Origin: Lichenicoccus sp964246745
Lineage (GTDB): Bacteria > Pseudomonadota > Alphaproteobacteria > Acetobacterales > Acetobacteraceae
Direction: 5' to 3'
DNA length: 64,000 nucleotides
Assembly: GCA_964246745.1 (NCBI GenBank)
Contig: CAXTRK010000004.1
Coordinates: 1 to 64,000 of the forward strand
Positions 18,802 to 26,188 of this stretch are shown here, piece after piece. Made by a program: the position numbers and the translations under genes. Each line of letters begins with the position of its first letter. The stretch's first letter is position 1. The notes beneath the pieces are model-generated. The model saw only the letters and a program-made list of their open reading frames with translations, searched no databases and had not been told where the DNA came from.

Positions 18802-20499
18802 ATGGAGGACGGCGTGCAGGATGAGGCAGCGTACGACGTCGTGGTCGTGGGCGCCGGGCCGGTCGGCCTTTCGCTGGCGATCGAGCTCGGGTTGCGCGGC
18901 GTCCGCTGCCTTGTGGTGGAGTGCCACGACCGCGTGGGGTATAGCCCGCGCGCCAAGACCACCAACGTCCGCACGCGCGAGCACCTGCGCCGTTTCGGCA
19001 TCGCGGACGCGCTGCGGACGGCGTCTCCCATTCCGCGTGATTACCTGTTCGACGTGGTGTTCGCGACGCGGATGACGGGCCCGACCCTCGCCCGCTTTAC
19101 CAACGTGTCGAACGGCGGCTTCGAGCGCAGCGAGTTCTACTCCGAGAACGGCCAGTGGGTGCCGCAGTACACCTTGGAGGAAGTGCTGCGGAGCCGCGCT
19201 TGCGCGCTGCCCGGCATCGACGTTCAATTTGAAACCGAGCTTGTCGAATTCAATCAGGAAATGGACGGCGTGTCCGCTGCGGTTCGGAACCTGCGGACGG
19301 GCGCGTCGAGGACGGTGCGCAGCTTCTATCTTGTCGGCGCCGACGGCGCGCGCAGCATGGTGCGCGATGCAATCGGGGCGAGCATGAGAGGCAACGAGCG
19401 GGCGGTGTTCCGCAACTACAGCATTATCTTTCGCGCGCCCGACTTGGCTCGGCGACACGCACACGGCCGCGCGGTCATGTACTGGATGGTGAACCCGGAG
19501 ATGTCGGGCCTCCTAGGCCCCATGGACGATCATGGGCTATGGTTCTTCATGGCGACCAAGCTGCCCGCAGACCCCGACCCCGCCGAGGCCATCGACATCG
19601 TCCGGCGAGGCACTGGCCTGCACGACTTGCAGATCGAGATCGTCCGCGGCGACCCCTGGGTGGCACGCTGCCTCATCGCTGACACCTACCGGCGCGGTCG
19701 CGTCTTCCTGGCGGGCGACGCTTGCCACCTGCATCCGCCGTTCGGCGGCTTCGGCATGAACATGGGCGTGGGCAACGCGGTAGACCTCGGCTGGAAGCTG
19801 GGAGCGGTACTGCAAGGTTGGGGTGGCCCGGCGCTGCTCGACAGCTATGAGGCGGAGCGCCGGCCGGTGCACCAGCGCACCATGGACGAGGCGGCCATCA
19901 ATTACGCCACCGTGGGCAACGAATTGGTTCGTCCCGGCATTGAGGAGGACGGCCCGGCCGGAGACACGGTGCGTATGCAAGTGAGCGACGCGATCCTCGC
20001 CAGCAAAATTCGCGAGTTCAGCACGCTTGGCCTGGTGCTTGGGGCCAACTATCACGGCTCGCCCGTGCTGGTGCCGGACGGCACAGTACCGCCGCCCGAG
20101 CACTTCATGCATTACGTACCTTCCGCCTCCCCGGGGTGCCTCGCGCCGCATCTTTGGCTGTCCGATGGGTCGTCGCTGTATGATCGGTTCGGGCCGGGCT
20201 TCACGCTCCTGGTCACGCAAGGCGGCTGCAACGACGCCGAACCGATGACGGCTGCCGCTGCGCACCTGGAGGTGCCGCTGACAGTGCTGGCCCCGGAGGA
20301 CGAGCGGCTGCGTCGTCTCTATCGCGCCCGGTTCGCACTGATCCGCCCGGACCAGCACGTCGCCTGGCGCGCCGACAAGCTGCCGCCCGATCCCGCTTCC
20401 GTACTGGCCCACGTTGCCGGCCACATCGGCCATGCCGTCGGCGGATCAGGTTCGGGGAACCCGGTCGCTGTCGATGCCGCGGCGGACAAATTGCTTTGA
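18802..20499 (+). CDS. FAD-dependent aromatic hydroxylase-type monooxygenase
   Basis: Class A flavoprotein monooxygenase (PheA/TfdB/MhpA-like). At 565 residues it has the FAD/NADPH fold VVVGAGPVGLSLAIELGLRG at the N-terminus, a DG-type motif (LVGADGARSMVRDAIG), and the FAD-ribityl motif FLAGDACHLHPPFGGFGMNMG. The C-terminal ~150 residues form the thioredoxin-like domain of phenol hydroxylase-type enzymes. The start at 18802 follows a FAH-like stub. The downstream glutathione-dependent dehydrogenase begins 10 bp after the stop. A phenolic or aromatic acid substrate is likely, but which one cannot be read. Confidence 0.85.
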   Translation: MEDGVQDEAAYDVVVVGAGPVGLSLAIELGLRGVRCLVVECHDRVGYSPRAKTTNVRTREHLRRFGIADALRTASPIPRDYLFDVVFATRMTGPTLARFTNVSNGGFERSEFYSENGQWVPQYTLEEVLRSRACALPGIDVQFETELVEFNQEMDGVSAAVRNLRTGASRTVRSFYLVGADGARSMVRDAIGASMRGNERAVFRNYSIIFRAPDLARRHAHGRAVMYWMVNPEMSGLLGPMDDHGLWFFMATKLPADPDPAEAIDIVRRGTGLHDLQIEIVRGDPWVARCLIADTYRRGRVFLAGDACHLHPPFGGFGMNMGVGNAVDLGWKLGAVLQGWGGPALLDSYEAERRPVHQRTMDEAAINYATVGNELVRPGIEEDGPAGDTVRMQVSDAILASKIREFSTLGLVLGANYHGSPVLVPDGTVPPPEHFMHYVPSASPGCLAPHLWLSDGSSLYDRFGPGFTLLVTQGGCNDAEPMTAAAAHLEVPLTVLAPEDERLRRLYRARFALIRPDQHVAWRADKLPPDPASVLAHVAGHIGHAVGGSGSGNPVAVDAAADKLL

Positions 20500-20509
20500 G
20501 GAGAGCGCC

Positions 20510-21631
20510 ATGAAGACTCGTGCAGCCGTCGCCTGGGCGGCGAACCAGCCCCTCACGATCGAGACGGTGGATCTTGACGGCCCCAAGCCGGGCGAGGTGC
20601 TTGTCGAGATCAAGGCCACCGGCGTCTGCCACACCGACGCCTACACGCTCTCGGGTCTGGACTCAGAGGGCTTGTTCCCGGCCATTCTGGGCCATGAAGG
20701 TGCCGGCATCGTGCGGGAGATCGGCGCGGGCGTCACCAGCGTCAAGCCGGGCGATCACGTCATTCCGCTCTACACACCGGAATGCCGGCAGTGCAAAACC
20801 TGCCTCAGCCAGCGCAGCAACCTGTGTACCGCCATTCGCGCCACGCAAGGCAAAGGCGTGATGCCGGACGGAAGCAGCCGTTTTCATTGCGACTCCTTGG
20901 GCGACAAGCCGCTGTTCCACTACATGGGCTGCTCGACTTTCTCCAACTATACCGTCCTGCCCGAGATTGCCGTGGCGAAGGTTCGCGAAGACGCGCCGTT
21001 TGACAAGATCTGCTACATCGGCTGCGGCGTGACGACCGGAATCGGCGCGGTCATCTACACCGCGAAGGTGTGGCCAGGCGCCAATGTGGTCGTGTTCGGG
21101 TTGGGCGGCATCGGGCTGAACGTGATCCAGGCGGCGCGCATGGTAGGCGCTGACAAAATCATCGGTGTCGATCTCAACCCGGGCAAGAAGGAGATCGCCC
21201 GCAAGTTCGGGATGACGCATTTCCTCAACCCGATGGAGGTTGGCAACGACAAGGTAGTACAGGCGCTTGTGGACCTCACCGACGGCGGCGCCGACTTCTC
21301 GTTTGACTGCACCGGCAATGTCGGCGTGATGCGGCAGGCGCTGGAATGCTGCCATCGCGGATGGGGTGAGAGCATCGTGATCGGGGTTGCCCCGGCCGGC
21401 GCCGAGATCGGCACACGCCCGTTCCAGCTCGTCACCGGCCGCGTCTGGAAGGGGTCAGCCTTTGGCGGCGCGCGGGGCCGCACCGACGTGCCCAGGATCG
21501 TCGACTGGTATATGGACGGTAAAATCAACATCGACGACCTGATCACCCACACCATGCCGCTTGAGCGTATCAACGACGCCTTCGACCTGATGCACGAGGG
21601 CAAGAGCATCCGCTCGGTGGTCGTTTACTGA
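20510..21631 (+). CDS. S-(hydroxymethyl)glutathione dehydrogenase / class III alcohol dehydrogenase
   Basis: Zinc- and NAD-dependent enzyme (FrmA/AdhC type) that oxidises S-hydroxymethylglutathione in formaldehyde detoxification. At 373 residues, the catalytic zinc ligands are in ATGVCHTDAYTLSG and GHEGAGIVREIG. The structural zinc site is CRQCKTCLSQRSNLC, and the Rossmann fold is VVVFGLGGIGLNVIQAARMVGA. GAGGAG stands six bases before the ATG and overlaps the end of the monooxygenase gene. The class III signature region FHYMGCSTFSNYTV is intact. No S-formylglutathione hydrolase gene is adjacent. Confidence 0.95.
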   Translation: MKTRAAVAWAANQPLTIETVDLDGPKPGEVLVEIKATGVCHTDAYTLSGLDSEGLFPAILGHEGAGIVREIGAGVTSVKPGDHVIPLYTPECRQCKTCLSQRSNLCTAIRATQGKGVMPDGSSRFHCDSLGDKPLFHYMGCSTFSNYTVLPEIAVAKVREDAPFDKICYIGCGVTTGIGAVIYTAKVWPGANVVVFGLGGIGLNVIQAARMVGADKIIGVDLNPGKKEIARKFGMTHFLNPMEVGNDKVVQALVDLTDGGADFSFDCTGNVGVMRQALECCHRGWGESIVIGVAPAGAEIGTRPFQLVTGRVWKGSAFGGARGRTDVPRIVDWYMDGKINIDDLITHTMPLERINDAFDLMHEGKSIRSVVVY

Positions 21632-21837
21632 CGCAACCCGCTTGATCGCCGTCATGCTGCGAACTTCAATACTGGATGCAACTAGTAATTGGGCGGAGCA
21701 GATTCCAACCGAGGCTCGATTGTTTGGATTGGACGCGCATAGACCGACCTGAACGATCTGGTCGAACAAGCCCCCGCCGACCATCTGAACGCGTGCAACC
21801 TCCACCTGCGGCGGCTATTCTGCGGGATCATGTGTCT
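21632..21837. other. 206-bp intergenic region between convergent genes
   Basis: It lies between the convergent dehydrogenase and HAD genes. I see no terminator hairpin, no convincing frame and no known RNA. The base composition is lower in GC than the flanks, which fits decayed sequence. Confidence 0.3.
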
Positions 21838-22500
21838 TCAGGCCAGAGGCGATCGATCATAGTGCGCCAGCAGATCCGCCGGGCTCTCGAAGATCGCGAT
21901 GCATCCCGCTTCTCGGAGGCCCTGCTCGGGAAAGCCTCCGCACAGCACACCGATGGTCCGCATGCCTGCCCTGCCGGCCGCTTCGGCATCGTAGGGCGTA
22001 TCACCGACGACCAGGATGTCCGATGGAGCTATCTCACCCAGGCGCTTGATCGCGGCCGCAAAGATATCAGGATGCGGCTTGCTCTTGTCTGCATCCTCCG
22101 ATGAGGTTTCGGCTTGGATGAGGTCATCGATCCGAGCCATTACCTTGTACTTTTCAAGCTCGTCGTCTTTGGCTGAGGAGGCAAGCGCAATCTTCTTGCC
22201 GTCGGCAAGAATACGCTGGAACAGCGCTCGGACTTCCGGGAAGGCGGTGACCTTATCAAGGTAGCGCGCCTTGAGCAGTTCGCCCTGACGTTTTCTTATC
22301 CGCTCTCCGTTTTCCTCGATCTCACTTTCGGAGATGAAAACGGGCAGGAGCTGGTCGCCGCCTTTGCCAATCTGCTCGCGTATTTCCGCGAATCCAAAAT
22401 CGTGATTGAACTCGCTGAATGCGTCCTGCCATGCTTTCGCGTGCAGATCGACTGAATCGACCAGCGTTCCGTCGACGTCGAAAATAACGGCCTTGATCAT
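21838..22500 (-). CDS. HAD-superfamily phosphatase (PGMB/phosphoglycolate-like)
   Basis: Cytoplasmic Mg-dependent phosphohydrolase, 220 residues. Motif I is VIFDVDGTLVDS with the nucleophile Asp near residue 8, motif II is IALASSAK, the lysine of motif III lies in KSKPHPDIFAAA, and motif IV is ILVVGDTPYDAEAAGRAGM. A helical cap lies between motifs I and II, as in beta-phosphoglucomutase and phosphoglycolate phosphatase. The substrate cannot be told from sequence. It ends convergently with the dehydrogenase gene. Confidence 0.88.
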   Translation of the reverse strand: MIKAVIFDVDGTLVDSVDLHAKAWQDAFSEFNHDFGFAEIREQIGKGGDQLLPVFISESEIEENGERIRKRQGELLKARYLDKVTAFPEVRALFQRILADGKKIALASSAKDDELEKYKVMARIDDLIQAETSSEDADKSKPHPDIFAAAIKRLGEIAPSDILVVGDTPYDAEAAGRAGMRTIGVLCGGFPEQGLREAGCIAIFESPADLLAHYDRSPLA

Positions 22501-22529
22501 GAGCAGCCCCCGAGATGCCTTGCCTGGTG

Positions 22530-22784
22530 CTAGTAGCCGGTTGCGGATGGTCCCGGATTGGCGACGCCGGGATTAGCGAGATTGCCCGAGCCGATAGCGG
22601 AGGCTCGTCCGGCTGGACCTAATCCCCCTGGCCCGACCGTCACTGGCCCTGGCTGCATCGCCGGCATCGCGTCCCCCAGACCAGGCTCACTGGGCGGAGT
22701 GGCGCCGCTGCAGGCTGCGAGCGAAGCCAGCAGCGCTGCAACGCTTGCGGTCCTGCCAAGGCGGCGGACAAAGCTGTTGGTCAT
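22530..22784 (-). CDS. Small putative lipoprotein, Gly/Pro-rich
   Basis: Protein of 84 residues with a basic start (MTNSFVRRLGRTA), a hydrophobic stretch and the lipobox LAAC at residues about 22-25. The mature part is low-complexity (Gly, Pro, Ala, Asn) and matches no domain I know. It is divergent from nasT with about 130 bp between. The function is unknown; membrane anchoring by lipidation is the only inference. Confidence 0.7.
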   Translation of the reverse strand: MTNSFVRRLGRTASVAALLASLAACSGATPPSEPGLGDAMPAMQPGPVTVGPGGLGPAGRASAIGSGNLANPGVANPGPSATGY

Positions 22785-22920
22785 GGTATGGTCTCCGATG
22801 GCGCGACCGGATCAACGATGCGCCGCCGGCCGAGGTTGCCGGGCTCGCGTGCGCAGCGCCTTCGCGGCCCGCATCGTGCATGATGGGTGACGCTCTGCCT
22901 CCGCCGAAAGGGTGTGCTGC

Positions 22921-23505
22921 TTGCGGATTGCCGTGGTCGATATGAGCACCGCCAGGGCGGCCGTGATCGAGGAGGGCTTGCGCGACGCCGGGCTCACCGA
23001 CATCACCATCCTGACCGAGCGGCGCGGCCTCGCGGCGGCGCTGGAAGCGCTGGCGCCTGACGTGGTGCTGATGGACCTGGCGCTGCCGAGCCGGGACCTG
23101 TTGGAAGAGAGCTTCATGGTGTCGCGGGCACTGGCCCGGCCGATCGCCATGTTCATCGATCAGAGCGATGAGGCGACCACCGAGGCAGCGATCGATGCCG
23201 GCGTCTCCGCGTATGTGGTCGACGGGCTGCGTCGTGAGCGAATCAAGCCGGTGCTTGATCTGGCGATCATGCGCTTCAAGGCGTTCGCCCGCCTGCAGAC
23301 GGAACTGCACGAGGCGCGCGCGGCACTTGCCGAACGCCGCGCCATCGATCGCGCCAAGGCGATGCTGATGCACAGTCGCGGCATGAGCGAGCGGCAAGCC
23401 TATGCGCTGCTGCGCACCACGGCGATGCGGCAGGGCCGCAGGATCGTCGACGTCGCCGATGCCCTGATCACCGCCGGCGCGCTGCTGCAGGAGAACAGAA
23501 AGTGA
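22921..23505 (+). CDS. nasT: ANTAR-domain response regulator NasT (nitrate antiterminator)
   Basis: RNA-binding antiterminator that allows nitrate assimilation genes to be read through when nitrate is sensed. The receiver-like domain (LRIAVVD at the start, VLMDLALPS with the phospho-acceptor-like Asp) is followed by a coiled-coil and the ANTAR domain (about residues 130-190: IDRAKAMLMHSRGMSERQAYALLR). I choose the TTG at 22921 because AAAGG lies nine bases upstream; a GTG at 22912 directly follows that site and an ATG at 22942 would remove the first beta strand. Length is 194 residues. It overlaps nasS by 4 bp (GTGA). Confidence 0.88.
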   Translation: MRIAVVDMSTARAAVIEEGLRDAGLTDITILTERRGLAAALEALAPDVVLMDLALPSRDLLEESFMVSRALARPIAMFIDQSDEATTEAAIDAGVSAYVVDGLRRERIKPVLDLAIMRFKAFARLQTELHEARAALAERRAIDRAKAMLMHSRGMSERQAYALLRTTAMRQGRRIVDVADALITAGALLQENRK

Positions 23506-24557
23506 GCCCGCCACACAAGCTCAGCATCGGCTTTCTGCCATTGACCGACTGCGCCGTGCTGGTGGCGGCCAAGGAGCGCGGCTTTGCCGAGGCGGAAGCT
23601 CTCGACCTCACTCTGGTTCGCGATATCAGTTGGGCGACCGTGCGCGACCGGCTGATCTTTCGCCAGGTGCAGGCGGCACACCTGCTCGGGCCGCTCGCGG
23701 TCGCGGTCTCGCTTGGCATCGGCCAGCACCAGGCAGCGCTCGCGGCACCCTTCCTGCTCAATCTGAACGGCAACCAGATCGTGGTGTCGCGCGCGATCGG
23801 TGGCTCGCTCGGGCTGTCTGGCGAAGACCGGGTCCGTGATCCGGCGGCGGCATCGTCGGCGCTGGCCACGATCCTGCGCCGACGGCAACGTCGAGCCGTG
23901 TTCGGCATCGTCCATCGCGCCTCCTCGCACGCTCTGATGCTGCGCGCCTGGCTGGCCTCGGCCGACATCGACCCGGACCGCGACGTGGTGCTGCGCGTGC
24001 TGCCGCCCTCGCTGACCGTGGAGGCGCTTGGAGCGGGTGAACTGGACGGGTTCTGCGCTGGCGAGCCTTGGGGCAGCCGTGCCGTGGAATCGGGCATCGG
24101 CGAGACCGCGGCCTTGGGCGTGCGCCTCTGCCCACGCGGCATCGAGAAAGTGCTGGCGCTGCGACAGGACTGGATGGATGCCAATCCGGCGATCGTGGAT
24201 CGTCTGCTGCGCGCGCTCGATGGCGCGGCGCGATGGTGCGACAATCCCTCCAACCATGCGGATCTCGCGGCTCTGCTGGCGCAGCCGCATTACGTGGATC
24301 AGCCGGCGGCGCTGATCCTTCGCTCGCTGACCGGCGCGCTGCTGGTGGCTCAATCGGGCGCCATCGCCACGGTCCAGGATTTCCTGCTGTTCCATCGTGG
24401 CAACACGAATGTTCCGTCCGCCAGTCAGGCGCTCTGGATCTACGCGCAGTTTTGCCGCTGGCGCATGGTCGAGCCGTCGCTTGAGGCGGAACAGGCCGCC
24501 GCCTCGGTGTTTCGCCACGACATCTATCAACGCGCTCTGCCCGGCACGATTGCGTGA
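23502..24557 (+). CDS. nasS: Nitrate sensor NasS (NrtA/CmpA-like binding protein)
   Basis: Cytoplasmic nitrate/nitrite-binding protein that holds NasT inactive until nitrate binds. It is related to NrtA/CmpA periplasmic proteins but has no signal peptide here: the GTG start gives MSPPHKLSIGFLPLTDCAVLV. Features typical of the family include LGPLAVAVSLGIG, GNQIVVSRAIG, LDGFCAGEPWGSRAVESGIG and VLALRQDWMDANP. Length is 351 residues. The start overlaps the nasT stop as GTGA, so the two are translationally coupled. The nitrate operon proper follows after about 260 bp carrying its own promoter. Confidence 0.88.
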   Translation: MSPPHKLSIGFLPLTDCAVLVAAKERGFAEAEALDLTLVRDISWATVRDRLIFRQVQAAHLLGPLAVAVSLGIGQHQAALAAPFLLNLNGNQIVVSRAIGGSLGLSGEDRVRDPAAASSALATILRRRQRRAVFGIVHRASSHALMLRAWLASADIDPDRDVVLRVLPPSLTVEALGAGELDGFCAGEPWGSRAVESGIGETAALGVRLCPRGIEKVLALRQDWMDANPAIVDRLLRALDGAARWCDNPSNHADLAALLAQPHYVDQPAALILRSLTGALLVAQSGAIATVQDFLLFHRGNTNVPSASQALWIYAQFCRWRMVEPSLEAEQAAASVFRHDIYQRALPGTIA

Positions 24558-24570
24558 AGCGCGAGACATT

Positions 24571-24608
24571 GCCCACTCTGCGGGCATTGCTGCTGATTTA
24601 GGCAGCAA
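24571..24608. promoter_or_regulatory. Two adjacent inverted repeats downstream of nasS
   Basis: GCCC-N7-GGGC (24571-24585) is followed at once by TTGCTGC-N8-GCAGCAA (24587-24608). The second has a 7-bp perfect stem. They lie 14 bp after the nasS stop and about 40 bp before the sigma-54 promoter, centred near -75 to -95 of its expected start point. They could be a nasTS terminator without a T tract, or a binding site for an enhancer-binding protein such as NtrC. The sequence does not settle which. Confidence 0.4.
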
Positions 24609-24645
24609 AACCGCTCAACGCTGCACTAGGCGGTCCTGTTGAGTG

Positions 24646-24661
24646 TGGCATGAAGATTGCA
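24646..24661 (+). promoter_or_regulatory. Sigma-54 (-24/-12) promoter of the nitrate assimilation operon
   Basis: TGGCATGAAGATTGCA matches the RpoN consensus TGGCACG-N4-TTGCW at all defined positions but one (T for C at position 6). GG and GC are ten bases apart, as required. The expected start point is near 24672, giving a leader of about 150 nt before narK. Nitrogen control through NtrC is the natural inference for a nas operon. Confidence 0.75.
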
Positions 24662-24671
24662 TCGAGGTGCG

Positions 24672-24820
24672 CGTGTGCAGTTCCGACTGCCCGCCGCCGG
24701 TTCAATGATGGGCTGGCCTGTCTGACAGCGCATCGAACGACGCGCGCCCGTCAGCCGCACTGAGCCAGATCTTCCGTCCTGCCAGCGCCGGCAAGCGACC
24801 CTCGCATGAGAGATGTGCGC
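24672..24820 (+). other. Putative nas operon leader RNA (NasT target candidate)
   Basis: The ~150-nt leader between the predicted sigma-54 start and narK contains several short hairpins: GCAGT-TCCG-ACTGC at 24677-24690 and TGCC-AGCGCC-GGCA at 24780-24793. The second has the A-x-x-G-x-x hexaloop that ANTAR proteins prefer. The expected second, paired hexaloop hairpin and an intrinsic terminator were not found, so the antitermination role is only suggested by the presence of nasT-nasS. Confidence 0.35.
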
Positions 24821-26188
24821 ATGACCGACGCCGCGACGCTCGACTTCATGGCTCAGAAGGCCACCAGGATCCGCCTGTTCAGCTTCGGCACCGTGCAGAT
24901 GCGGGCGTTCCACATGACGTGGCTTGCCTTTTTTGTCTGCTTCTATGCCTGGTTCGCGGCGGCGCCGCTGATGCCGGTGATCGCCAGGCAGTTCCACCTG
25001 AGCCGCGCGCAGGTCGCCGACATCAACATCGCAGCCGTTCTGGTGACCGTCCTGTTCCGCCTGATCATCGGCCCGCTCTGCGACACGTATGGGCCGAGGC
25101 GGACCTATGTCGGGCTGCTGCTGATCGGAGCCCTGCCGGTGTTCGGGCTCGCCTTCGCACAGTCCTACGCGTCGCTGCTGTTCTTCCGGCTGCTGATCGG
25201 CGCGATCGGCGCCTCGTTCGTCATCTCGCAGTACCATACCAGTGTCATGTTCGCGCCGAACGTGGTCGGCACCGCGAACGCCACCGTCGGCGGCTGGGGC
25301 AACACCGGCGCCGGCCTGGCGCAGTCGCTGTCGCCGCTGCTGGCGACGCTCGTGGTCTCGCTCGGGGTCGACCCTCTCTGGGGGTGGCGGGTGGCGCTGT
25401 TCATTCCCGGCATCGCCATGCTCGTCATGTCGTACGTCTACGCGCGCACTACCCAGGACCTGCCGCAGGGCAGCCTCAAGCAGGCACGCGAGAACGGCGC
25501 GGCCTTCGAGATCAGCGGGAAGGGCGGGCTCGGCGCCCTGGCCGAAGCAACACGGAACTATCGCACCTGGCTGCTTGCGATCTGCTACGGCGGCTGCTTC
25601 GGCGTCGAGATCTTCATCCACAACATCGCCGCCACCACCTACGTGCAGAACTACGGTCTGGGTGTCGAGCAGGCCGGTTTCGCTGCCGGATCATTCGGCC
25701 TGCTCGCCTTTTTCGGCCGCCCGCTCGGCGGCATCGCGAGCGACCTCGCGGCGCGTCGTTTCGGCCTGGATGGCCGCACCCGCCTGTTGTGCGTCCTGAT
25801 GCTGGCCGAAGGAGTCGGCTTGCTCGCCTTCGGCCGCGCGCCAAGCGCCGCCGCCGCGATCACGACGATGCTCGGCTTCGGACTGTTCGTGCACATGTCC
25901 GCGGGCGCGGTCTATGCGGTGATGCCATTCATCGACCGCAAGGCGATGGGCGGCGTCTGCGGCGTGATCGGCGCCGGCGGCAATCTCGGCGCCGTGTTCG
26001 CAAGCCTGCTAAACCGTGCGGTCATCTCCGAGCGGGCATGCGTGGAGATCATCGGCGCCGCCGTGATCCTGGTCGCGTTCTGCGCGCTGGGCGTGCGTTT
26101 CTCCGACCAGAAGAAGAACTCCGAGCAGGCGCTCCTTGACGAGGCCCTGCTTGACGAGGCGATCGCGCGGCGCGCGCTGGCCGCGTGA
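24821..26188 (+). CDS. NarK/NasA-type nitrate/nitrite MFS transporter
   Basis: Nitrate uptake permease of the nitrate/nitrite porter family. At 455 residues with twelve membrane segments it has FHMTWLAFFVCFYAWFAAAPLMP at the start, the MFS loop GPLCDTYGPRRTYV, and the nitrate-porter signature GGWGNTGAGLAQSLSPLL. The second signature region GAGGNLGAVFASLLNR is near the C-terminus. The ATG at 24821 has GAGAG eight bases upstream and is preferred over the ATG at 24806. The stop overlaps nasA (GTGA), so uptake and reduction are coupled. Confidence 0.92.
   Translation: MTDAATLDFMAQKATRIRLFSFGTVQMRAFHMTWLAFFVCFYAWFAAAPLMPVIARQFHLSRAQVADINIAAVLVTVLFRLIIGPLCDTYGPRRTYVGLLLIGALPVFGLAFAQSYASLLFFRLLIGAIGASFVISQYHTSVMFAPNVVGTANATVGGWGNTGAGLAQSLSPLLATLVVSLGVDPLWGWRVALFIPGIAMLVMSYVYARTTQDLPQGSLKQARENGAAFEISGKGGLGALAEATRNYRTWLLAICYGGCFGVEIFIHNIAATTYVQNYGLGVEQAGFAAGSFGLLAFFGRPLGGIASDLAARRFGLDGRTRLLCVLMLAEGVGLLAFGRAPSAAAAITTMLGFGLFVHMSAGAVYAVMPFIDRKAMGGVCGVIGAGGNLGAVFASLLNRAVISERACVEIIGAAVILVAFCALGVRFSDQKKNSEQALLDEALLDEAIARRALAA

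Noticed and set aside
21632..21837. A possible transposase remnant between the dehydrogenase and HAD genes
   Set aside because: No frame longer than a few residues resembles a transposase, and no terminal repeats were seen.
24780..24793. A full ANTAR (NasT) two-hairpin antiterminator
   Set aside because: Only one A-x-x-G hexaloop hairpin was found. It lies next to the start codon and has no terminator after it, so I list the leader only as a candidate.
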